64,000 nt of DNA from assembly GCA_030248215.1 (NCBI GenBank), contig JASANG010000879.1, forward strand, positions 62,001 to 126,000, given 5' to 3'. This stretch comes from Enoplolaimus lenunculus (lineage: Eukaryota; Nematoda; Enoplea; Enoplida; Thoracostomopsidae). Of this stretch, positions 24,226-36,200 are shown in pieces; the stretch's first letter is position 1; every line of letters starts with the position of its first letter. The notes beneath the pieces are model-generated. The model made no database searches. It had not been told where the DNA came from and saw only the letters and a program-made list of their open reading frames with translations. The position numbers were made by a program, and so were the translations under genes.

Positions 24226-27200
24226 ATGCTGAAACAAAGTTTCCTTGTGTTGTGGACGGTTTTCTGCGTAGCAATTTTACAGCAACAGCAGTGTTCGGCG
24301 TTCAAAGATTATACTGGGTCAGAATGGTTATTTAATATTAATGCGAACTTGCTTAAAAACCAATGAATGCAAAGCTCGATTATATTTATTGTTGCTAAAC
24401 ACCGTAGTCTGAGTTTTAACATTAAATTTATCAAATCTCGCTTTAATGGTAATGTAAACCTTGCTTAAGTTGGAACTTAAATAAACTAGTGCTTAATTCT
24501 AATATATAAGGGATCGGATATTAATTTTACATAATACCACAACCGGAGCCGGGTAGTACATTTTTACCGGAACCAGATGTTAACGGAATATGGCATCTAA
24601 ATTTTGAGCACTGTTGGTAGTATTTGAGCCGCGCAAAAGTATGCGTTTACTGATTTAAGAGTAATTGATAGCTTGGAATTTTTAATTTCGCTTAATTATT
24701 AAAGACTGAAGCTTGACTTACCTGGTAATGCAGTCGCAGCAAAACGTTGAGTATAGTCAGATGCAAAAAGCAGTTTTTCGATATTCGGTACTACAATCGT
24801 AAACATTCGACGTCCGGTAGTTTTATACTGGATGTCGGTTTTTGCTGAATATCTAGCCATTGTATATCTTTATTTTGTCGATATGTACATATTGTGGATA
24901 AATGCGAGTTATCAACACGGTTTGCGTCACTGCATTCTTTGTTGCTATATTCAGCTTGCCAGTTTTTTTGCGTTTTCTTTCGGCTGAAATGTGCTGACTT
25001 CACACTGGTGTTGTTAATTTTCAGATACAAATTGGTCAAAGCGTTTCCGACAACGGCAAATCAATTGAAGTTACTAAAAACACTAAAAGATAATGAATTC
25101 AGCTATAATGTAATGATTACAGATATTGGAACACGTAATCTGATTGTGTTTACCGCAAAACCAACGTATTGATGGCCCACATTACGCTTAGGCTTACGTT
25201 ATTTGTTCCAATTAATTGCATTTGTTAACTGATTAAAGCATCACGAAGCTCTTGTGAGAATCATCAAGTAGAAACGAGGCCGTAGTTAACGGGGGCCGGT
25301 GGGGCTCAGCCGCCCTGGAAAATTTTAGACCTCCTAGAAAGTTTAAACCTTGCTTGTATTAAGTCAACGAAAACCCTTTTATGCCCCTCCTGAATAATTT
25401 TTAGCCCTTCCTAGTAAGGTGAGCTAACTACGGGTCTGAGTAGAACGCAGTTAAAAATCCATGTTATTAGTTATAAGTCGATGAAGCTCACTGGTTTATA
25501 TTTTGCCAAATGTGATACGCGAGTTAACAATTGGGCTTAAAATATTTTGTGGCGAATTGGAAATTCTGCTGGAAAACCGAATAACTTTTCTGAAATAAAG
25601 TTCAAAACAAAAGTTATTGACCGCAAAAGTTGTGGTATTTACGAAGACGTAAATTCCAACATTTAAACGCTATAACATTGTGTTTAGTAACAAAATTATC
25701 ATTTTCAGCTGGACTTTTGGCAAAACCCGAGTGACATAGGGAATGGCGCAGACATCATGGTTCCGCCAAACTTATTTGAATCGTTTAAGTTGATGTTAAA
25801 ACAAGCAGGAATTCAGTACGAAATGTGCATGGATGATGTTCAAAAGTACTCACTAAAAATATACTTAAAATTAAGTAAAACTGTTGCCGAATTAAGTGTC
25901 GGTTTTACTTACTATGGTGGTTGGCAAAGTTTTACTTCATTTTAAGCAAATACAAAATTTTTAGTTTCACATTTACTTAATTAATCAGGAAATGACAGCA
26001 GTAGTTTTACTTATTTACATTATTTAAGCAAAGATTTACTCAGTATTTAGTACACTTATACTTAAAAAGTTAGTAAAAAATAACTATTGTATTTTAAGTA
26101 AAGTGTTTTTACAAAGTACTGTGAAATGTTAAAAATCGAATTGCGAACGTTTTTTACTTGACTAAAAGGAAAAACAACTTAACCCGTATACGATTCATTT
26201 TTCACTTTTTAACCAGTGATTACGATCGACCTGCTACAAATCATTTGAAATTGAATTTGTGGTCCGCTGATCTGCTTCCATCTTTAGTTTATTTTTCCAT
26301 CAGTGAATCTATTTACATTTTCTTCGGTTAATGGCTTTGTATTTACTACATCCCAATTGCAAGTAGAAATTTCAATATAATGTTTTCCAAACTATCAGTA
26401 ACATCTGATTGTTTCATTTTACTCTGAGCGATGCTATATATTATATACTGTAATATGTATTTTTTCAGGGAAATAGACAAAGAGCCAAAGCCGGAAAGTC
26501 CTGATTCAGAACAATCTATAGTAAAGCGCTCGATTCACGGTTACAGTGTCGCCAGATTCAATTCACTAGAGCAGGTTTACAGTAACTGAATAATTTTTAT
26601 ATCACAGATTGGAAATTTCAAAATATTTACCGCTATCATATCTTTTGTTTTTCTAAAACCAAATTTGCAACAAATTCAGTGTCATCGTCAATATTCAACT
26701 TGAAATGACACAGGAAGGATATCATTTCGAATGGTTGTATTAATTTCATAAATACAACGTTACTACACTCGAGTGTATCGAGTGAGAAAACATTTTTTTA
26801 GCCTCTGACATTTGAAAAGCTATACTAAAGCAAGCTTGCGGAAATTTGTGTTTTATCTCATGAAGTTTTGTGGGGCTAATAACTTTCTTGTACTTCATAT
26901 TTGGTCGTTAATTCAGTACTCTTAAAGATTTCACAAAGTATTAATACATTGGTGTTTGAGTAAAATGTTTTGTCGTTTCGTATTGTTTTTAGCTAAAGTT
27001 TAAATGCTATTTTCAGATTGATCAGCATTTAATCGATTTAGAAAGACAAAATACATACGTCACACGTGAATATTTGGGAACAAGCTGGGAAGGACGACAT
27101 ATGTATGCAGCAAAAGCAAGTTTTAATTCAGTTTAATACTATAGTCAACGTGCTGCAAGATTTGCAACAATAACATTGTTTTTCGATAAACAATGAAGTA

Positions 27201-30200
27201 TAATGCGCAGTTTGTTGCTAGGTTTCCGATGATCACGAATTTACGGATACATATAAAATGCTGCCAAAAATACCACTGAAAAGTAATTACTATCCGATAA
27301 ATATAGTGACGTTGCCAGATTAAAACTTTGATAAATTTCTGTCATGATTATATATAGTTTAGCATCTTCTGCTAATCCGAAAATTATCAAAACTATGCCT
27401 ATAAATTGTGAGCATGTCAGTTTCGTAAGGTTCTGAACGAAAGGCACTTTGTAACAAGGGGTGTGTTAATATGTATATATATTATGTATGTGTGCATATG
27501 TATGCATATATTTTGTTTATATAATTATGTATGTGACTGTGTGTATGCAATTAATACGTGTATGCTGGTTACAGTGTTTAAAGAATGCGTGCAATCGTTG
27601 TTGTTGTTTTTCTTGTTGTTCCACACAAATGCATGTTCATGTGTAAGCTAGGTGCCTAGGGTGCAACTGTAATGCTTTGCCGGAGTTGTTGGTGCTACGA
27701 TTTTTTAAATGTGCGGCGGGTAATTTTATGTGAAAGTGTGTTCAACAGTTGGTTGCATGTTCAATACGCGGTATTTGTGGAATGTTTTAACCCCTTTGAT
27801 TGCGAATTGTGCAAGTAAGGATATACAGCGTGTTGGCTTTGTGATTTTTAGGTTTTCTGATTACTTATGGTGAATATGTAAATTCTGGGTGCCCATTTGG
27901 TTCTTAACGTTTATGTTAACGCCGTGGCCGAAATTAAGAGCCGATTGTTTCCAAATTATAGAGCGAATTCTGAATTCAGCGTCGTTTACAAACCAGAAAT
28001 ATTTTGCATTATCCGTAGGCATTACACCCCTTTTTCGGAATTGTTACGAGGGGCAGCTCTGAACAAAAGGCACTTGACTAACCGTTGTTTTGTACAATGT
28101 GCATAAGGTATAAAAATGTTTATTGTTGTTTTAATATTGGAATGATCCACGTTTTCAATACACGTAACAAGCTTGGATTTTATCGTGAGCTCGCTAAAAA
28201 TATGGACTTTACCATCATCGATTGATTGCAAAAGCCTGATGCTCGTACTCTAGATGAATCTACCTGTTGTTCGACACAGCGCATAGCGTATAATACTGCA
28301 TCCTTTCCCTGAGAGAGAAATAGCCCAAAATTGATTCAATAAGTTTGGTTGTTACAGAAAAAAACGTAAATAATGCATTTTAGATCAGCCTACGTCCTGG
28401 CAATAGAGCGATATTTATCGATGGAGGCTTCCACGCTCGAGAATGGATATCACATGCCGTTGTATTGTACATCTTAGATGCGGTAAAGGTTATTTCTTTG
28501 AGTATTCATTTAACAGATGTGGTATTTCAAAATATTAAAATAAATGACAACGGTTATCTCAGATTAACGTCTATGTCACGGTGTATTGATACCTAATGAA
28601 CACATTGGATACTGTTTTCACTCAAGGTCTATGATGACACTTGAACAAGTGCATGCAACTGAATACGTTTTATGTACAAAAGAATGTATCCTTGCGCGTT
28701 GCGTTTTACCATTCCCACTAAACATGCGATTCATGGCTGGTGGACGTAGCAAAATTTGAAACATGAATGTTGTTTCATGCAAGGTCTCTGCGTAAAACAT
28801 ATAAAATCAGATTCTTGTTTATCATATGAACACCATAGTGTTCATATATATGATTCGCGCATCTCAAGCGCGTATTTTCAGTTTAGTTCGCATGTTGGTG
28901 CTCAAGTAATATCAGACCTCTATCGTTGAAATTGTGTACACTGGTATCTTGGTACGTAGGGAATATTTTTGCCAAAGGATTTGGCAAATCAGTGTGGTCT
29001 TCAATAGTTATGGTCAAAAAACTCCTTACAGAAAGTGCACGAAATTTTTCATTTTGGTTAAAGGATTTGGCAAACCAGTGTGGTCATCAATAGTTACGGT
29101 CAAAAAACTCCTTACAGAAAGTGCACGAAATTTTTCATTTTGGTTCAACACTTTTTACACGTTAGCTATGTCATTTTGCGGTTATAACTTTCACCACTTT
29201 ATAGAGCTTACGGTTGGTTTCACTTCAACAGTTGGTTTCACCCCAACAGTCGGTTTCACCCCAACGATTTTTGCCCCAACGGCTGGTTTCAGCCCAACGG
29301 TTGGTTTTGCCACAACGGTTGGTTTAACCCCAACGGTTGGTTTCCCCCAACGGTTGGTTTCACCCCAACGGTTGGTTTCACCCCAACGGTTGGTTTCACC
29401 CCAACAGTCGGTTTCACCCCAACGGTTGGTTTTACCCCAGCAGTTGGTTTCACCCCAACGGTTGGTTTTGCCCCCACGGTTGGTTTCACCCCAACGGTTG
29501 GTTTCACCCCAACGGTTGGTTTCACCCCAACGGTTGGTTTTACCCAACGGTGGGCTTCACCCCAACGGTTGGTTTCACTCCAAAGATTGGTTTCGCCCCA
29601 ACGGTTGGTTTCACCCCAACAGTTGGTTTTACCCAAACGGTTGGTTTCACCCCAACAGTTGGTTTTACCCAAACGGTTGGTTTCACCCCAACGGTTAATT
29701 TTGCCTCCACGGTTGGTTTCACCCCAACGGTTGGTTTCACCCCAACGGTTGGTTTCACCCCAACGGTTGGTTTCACCCCAACGGTTGGTTTCACCCCAAC
29801 GGTTGGTTTCACCCCAACGGTTGGTTTTACCCCAACAATGGGCTTCACCCCAACGGTTGGTTTCATTCCAAAGATTGGTTTCACACCAACGATTGGTTTC
29901 ACCTAACGGTCGGTTTCACCCCAACGGTTGGTTTCACCCCAACATTTGGTTTTATCCCAATGGTTGGTTTTACCCCAATGGTTGGTTTCACCTCAACGGT
30001 TCGTTTCACTCCAACGGGTGGTTTTACCCCAACGGTTGACCACAACGGTTTGATTCACCTCAACGGTTGGTTTCACCCCAACGATTGGTTTCACCCCAAC
30101 GATTGGTTTCGCCCCAACGGTTGGTTTCACCCCAACGGTCGGTTTCATCTCAACGGTTGGTTTCACGCCAATGGTTGGTTTCACCCCAACGGTTAGTTTC

Positions 30201-33200
30201 ATCCCAACGGCTGGTTTTGCCCCAACGGTTGGTTTCACCCCAACGGTTGGTTTCACACCAACGGTTGGTTTCACCCCAACGGTTGGTTTCACACCAACGG
30301 TTGGTTTTGCCCCAACGGTTGGTTTCTCCCCAACGGTTGGTTTCACACAAACGGTTAGCTTCACCGCAACTGACGATGTCACCCCCATCGTTTGCTTCGC
30401 CCCGGTTTCATACAAATACTTTGACTAGAAAAAATTGCTCAGCACTTGAGCAACAAGGGATATGTTTCATATTACTATTAAAAGTATGGTAACCTAGATC
30501 AGCACATTCGCTTGATGTATCCTGGCAAAGTATTAAGAAACAATGGCGTCCAAAATCATGTTAACTATTAATTTTTCTGAAACATCTTGCGGACTGCAAA
30601 TCTATTTCTATCTTTTAAGTTTTTGGCAGGATTTGTTAGGAATTTTCAGAAACATCTTAGGCTCGCAAAGACATGGCTGACGTATAGCGCTCTTTGCTTT
30701 TGCCAGATTAATTGATGTTGCCAGAATACGGCGCGATTTGTGAGGTTCTATAGTCGTGACTGTGCAGTGAAACAGATAAGTCGGGTGGGAAATGCGCATT
30801 TATAGAATTTGTCACCAAGGTGAAAAATCGAGTAAACTCAAAATTCACATATATAAGTTGAGCCGTTTTTAAAGCATCAATTGCGATTCGTATTTTGACG
30901 TCTGTTTAAGAAAGCATCTAAAAATAGGTCATTAGAACCCTGACACAGCCTTATGTCGCCACACAATGCTCTTATGAAATTCAGTTAACTATGTTAATAC
31001 AAAACCAAAGGGTAATTTAGTACGTTCTTGTAGAAAACTTCAATATACATTCATGGATTCCAAACTAAATCTGTCTACATTTCAGAAATTATTTTGCTTT
31101 GCATTCAAGAAAAGCATCTGTTTCTTACAAAAAGAAAAAATTACAGAAATTTTGCTGTCCGCAATATGTTTCAGAAAAAATAATAGTCAACATGATTTTG
31201 GACACCATTGTTTCTTAATACTTTTCCAGGTTACATCAAGCGAATGTGCTGATCTAGTTTACCATACTTTTAATAGTAATATGAAATATATCCCTTGTTG
31301 ATCAAGTGCTGAGCAATTTTTTTCTAGTTGTGTTTTGTACCGTAGTGTTCTATGCCATGGTGTCGTTCAGAAACTATATTTATTGAGTACATTTTAAATG
31401 CATTGCAAAAACTTAAACTTGTTGAAATATTTTTATTTTTGCTTCATTACGATATCGGTTAGACCATTATTCGCATACTCATTTGCATATAAGCTTAAAT
31501 GAATGACCCATGTTAATTGTAGGGGCTCTGTGTACTAAGCCTAAAGCTTAAACCTATATGTATGAACGTAAGCCTAAAAATAAACCTAAACTGTTCGCAA
31601 ATGTAAACCTGATCGTAAGCCCGCCTAAAAATACTTTACAGTCTCCAGGGCCGGAGCAGCCAACCCCAATACCCCCATTTAAGGGGCCTACAGCTAAAGT
31701 GGCCCCACCCCATGGTTCCAATTAGGACTAGATTTTGTCGGAATCGGAATCAAATTTTTCTGTCGGAACCGGAATTGGAATCGGAATCGAAATCAACTTT
31801 AGTAATTCTATTAAAAAGTTAAAGGTGTGTGACTTGACTTTTGTTGCTGTATGCTTGTTTCCGCAACTGTTCACAGTTTCGGTAAAAATTGTTTATATAA
31901 CTGACGGAATACGCGCAACAACTCGGAATATTTACTAAGAAAATACCAAGAGAATGATTGCAAATGAACCCAACAAAACGAAAAAAGCAAATTCGAAGTT
32001 TAATCATCTTAAAAACTCGTAACCGAAGAATCAGAATTGCCCGGAATCGGAATCGGAAGTCAAATTTTGCCGGAATTTTAGCCGGAATCGGAATTTCGAT
32101 GGAACCATGCACCACCGTAACCGGTTGTAACAAAAACCGCTTAAGTTTTAAAATGCGCCTGGCTTCTCGCTCGTTTCGCTCGCGAGTTTGAGCCCCCACC
32201 CTGGAATTTAGTGGGAACCAAAACCCCTATCTGCTTCGGCACTGACAGTCTCCAAGCCTGGCAGTGAGCAGATCCTTGTAGTTAACATACGGCAAACAAA
32301 GAAACTACAAAGCAATTTTCATATTTTCAATTATTCATCTGTTCCAAAGCCTCTGATAAAAAATAATTGCCAGGTGGATCACATGGTCACCAGACTTTTA
32401 TATGCCAATATGAGGGCGTTTTAAAACGCGGAAGTAAATTTCGCTACTATACGCATTGTTTTACTTTGCAGTGTAAAATTAGGAAAAAGTTGTGTTTTTT
32501 GTAAGATTTTTGTTGCGGTAAATTTCACGGCTCAATAGAAGTTTTAAAATAGCACTTGAGCTCAAACCTAAGCGAACGACAACGCTTACGCCTATATTCG
32601 AGGCCCGTTCAGAAGACGTGCGTCATGTTGCACGCCAGTGAGGCTGCGGTTTCGGCGCGCCGGCAAGATACCCATAACGAATGTTCTCCAAAGGCGAAAA
32701 TTATTAATGGAGAAATATGATTTGATTCAAGTTGTTTAGCAATTCTTATTAAGGTCCCGTCATACAAATCGGCAAAAGGCTCAGTTATAGGCGATGATTC
32801 GCAAATGCTATTCATTAAATTAGCAGCCCATGTTGGCCTTACATTCTAGACTACATTTTTCTGCTTAGGCTTAGGCTTAGGCTAGGCTTAGGCTTAAACT
32901 TCGGCTTAGGCTTAGGCTTAGGCTTAGGCTTAGGCTTAGGCTTAGGTTTAGGCTTAGGCTTAGGCTTAGGCTTAGGCTTTTGCAACGCTTAGGCTTAGCT
33001 TTAGGCTCTTAAGAATACGCTTAATCTACTGTTACGACCGTAAAAGTTACATTAACGAAATTGGCTGTTTAAGTTGTCTCGTTTTTAAAGCATAATCATC
33101 AAAACGTTCTGTTTGTTTATGATTAGACAAATTACGCCTGCTATGAATGCTTTATTCGTTAAAAATACTTTGTATATCATTGTTGGTTTCAGATAGTCAG

Positions 33201-36200
33201 TGGCTATAATCGACGCGATCCTTATTACGTCAATTTGCTCAATTATGTCGACTTTTACATTTTGCCTGTTGCCAATCCTGACGGATATGAGTATACCGTA
33301 CGTCAGGTCAGTTCAAATACGATTTCACATACTTTGATTGAAACATATATTTGTTTGGTATCAATATTTAAGCTTCTGCTTTTCGATATATAAACAAAGG
33401 CGTGAAAATGCATTCTTCCGTTCTTAGATTGGCATGTGAAAGTTGACCAATTTGCTGTTCAGTGAAATTAATTCATAGTATACTATAGCCAGAAAATGTT
33501 AATCGAAAACGAACATTGGAAATTTTGCATCAAGCGTTTAAAAACGATTACCATTAGGGTTTCGTTGTACTTTTGTTGACGTCCGGCGCCGTCCGTCACC
33601 CATACGGCGTTGTGTGTCACCGTGCATCATCCGTGCGACGTCGTCCGTCACCGTGCGTCACCAGTACGACGCCGTCCGTCACCCGTACAACGCCGTCCGT
33701 CATCCGTACAACGCCGTCCATCACCCGTACAACGCCGTCCGTCACCCGTACAACACCGTTCGTCACCCGTACAACGCCGTCCGTCACCCGTACAACACCG
33801 TTCGTCACCCGTACAACGCCGTCCGTCACCCGTACGACGCAGTCCATCAGCGTACGGCGCCGTCCGTCGCCGTGCTTTATCGTACGCAAACAACTCACGT
33901 ACGATAACGTGCGATACAAACGGTGACGGACGGCACTTTACGGGTAACGCACGGTGACGGACGGTGCCGCACAGCGAGTATAGCGCAACCCTTAATCTGT
34001 TTATGCTTAAAAGCAGATCACATCGAAAAGTTAATACCCAAAATTTACTTATAGTAAAACTTGTGCTGTTATTGTTTTAAACATGAAATCTCTTACTATG
34101 TTTCATAATTTTAGGATCGTATGTGGCGTCGAACGCGATCAGGTCCTTACTGTGGATGCTTTCATACACCATTTGCTGCACGAGGTGCTCCGTGCCGGCG
34201 ACAGTGTTGTCATGGAGTCGATATGAACCGCAATTTTGGTTTCAAATTCGGAGCTGGAAATAGTGAGTTGAAACTTTGTCAGGGACTTGGCCAGGGGGTC
34301 TGTGGGGTGTGGAACCTCAAACTTATGAATTACCACCAAGTTTGCGACAGTTGCAAGGAATTAAATATTAAAATTGCTACACGTCTGAGCTTTGTTTATT
34401 TGTATATTCTTTCACAAGGGTAATTGATGGTATGCAAGTAGAGATTTGAGCAGCAAGAAGTAGGGTGTAACTTTTATTGTACGGGTAAACTCTATGAAAC
34501 TGCTAGTTATTGAATTAATAAACTGTCAAACCTTCTTTTATCTATTTTTCATTCCAAAGGTTAACCCTTTCTCACACGAATATTTTCTATTTCCCCTGAG
34601 ACCTACTTTTATGCTAGGATTCGAACTCCAGTGACTGGAGTGAGAGACGTATACCATCACCCACCACTCAGCTATAGGAGCTTGACGCTCGAGCCCGAGG
34701 GGGCTCTCACGTCTTGTGGTGATTTAGTACTATGTATACGTGTTGCAATTGTTAAAAACAATGCTATATATACTATTTAACGTATATACACTGCGCTGAG
34801 TTGCCTACAGGCAACTCAATGTGAGAATGGGTTAAAACTTCCAAAACACTCACTAAAGCCTTGTACGCAACACGCGCTGTGAAAATTGCGCGCGCAAGTT
34901 TGGTAAAAGGTCGTTCAAACATGACTTGCACTTGCATGCTGCAGTAGTATGTTTTCGCTGCAAGACGTACACGTGTGAATTGTTGTGTGTAACCGAATCA
35001 GGGAACCCACAGTCACGGGCTAAAATCTCGTGGACGAAATACGCAACTGGTTCAGTGTCCGCTATTCAATTTGTTCTCGCTGCATAATTTATTACACTTT
35101 AAATTCCGTCAAGAAGTGATGGGTTTTAGATCTTGGAAGTAGCGAAAAGCCGTGTACAGAGGACTACAGGGGGCCTTCTGCGTGGTCTGAAGTAGAATCT
35201 CGCAACATTCGCGATTTTATATTGACCCGGAGTCATGATATTGACGCATACATCACATTTCATTCGTATGGCCAGTATTGGTTTGTTCCGTTTGGCTATC
35301 AAAAAGGCAAATATCCCAGGGATTACAGCTTACTGGTAAGTTGAATTTTTGTCGCTTTCAGTGATATAACCGGTTTATGCTTTAAAACCAGCGTTAATGT
35401 TCAATTTAAATAAGAATTAAAAAAAAGTTATTGAGTTTTGTATGTCTTAAACTTTGATATTGCGTAACAGTCAATTAACTTACGACAAATACGTGGTTCA
35501 ACTTTACTCGATTAGCAGAGTTGTATTATCGGAATAAGTGAAACGAATAACAACTGCTTTAGTTATATGCAAGCAAACTGACGCCGTTTGAATGCGATTT
35601 TAACGGCTTTTGTGGCAGAAGTTGCGCGATTTTTGGTGAAACATTTTGCAGAAACGCCGTAGACTGTGTTAATTAACACGTTTGGTTCAGAAAAATAACA
35701 ACAGATCCATTTGTGTCGCGTAGTGATAAAGCTTTTGATGATATGCAAATCCTTTAGATAATACCATTGTTGTATTATCACTTCGTGGTGAACGGTTATT
35801 TGACGTTTTGGTTGTTAGTTGTTTTGTGAACTTGGGATTTGGTTAAGTCAAGCCAATTGTTTCATTAAATGCAGTGCGTCCTAGGAATAGTCACGCTTTA
35901 TTTTAGTACTATTCGTGGCGTTGTCTGGCCATCCAGAAATACTTACGTATACTTAGGTACAGTAGTTATAAATTTGTTACTAACATTTTCAATTAATTTC
36001 TGCCAATTTCGTAATTTGTAATGCGTTGTATTCTTCAAGTCGCATTCTTCAATTCAAACAAACTTGTATTGATAACTTTAATTTCCGGTCTACCGCTAAT
36101 TGCATCCAGCACAATTAGTCAATTAATTTTAACATTTCCGATATCGTCGTACTTGCGTGTGGTGATTTTTTTGCTTGGCAAATAATTGTTTATCGGAACC

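Noticed and set aside
32862-32978. A true chromosome end at the TTAGGC array
   Set aside because: The array is internal, flanked by family A sequence on both sides and located in an intron.
33573-33957. Overlapping frames with RTTPSV or VQRRPSP repeats
   Set aside because: They come from the 21-bp repeat inside a TIR element.
35100-35165. Splice acceptor TAG at 35150-35152 for exon 9 of peptidase 1
   Set aside because: It breaks the reading frame; the upstream acceptor TTTTAG ending at 35129 keeps phase and gives NLGSSEKP, matching GSGSSKNP in the paralogue.
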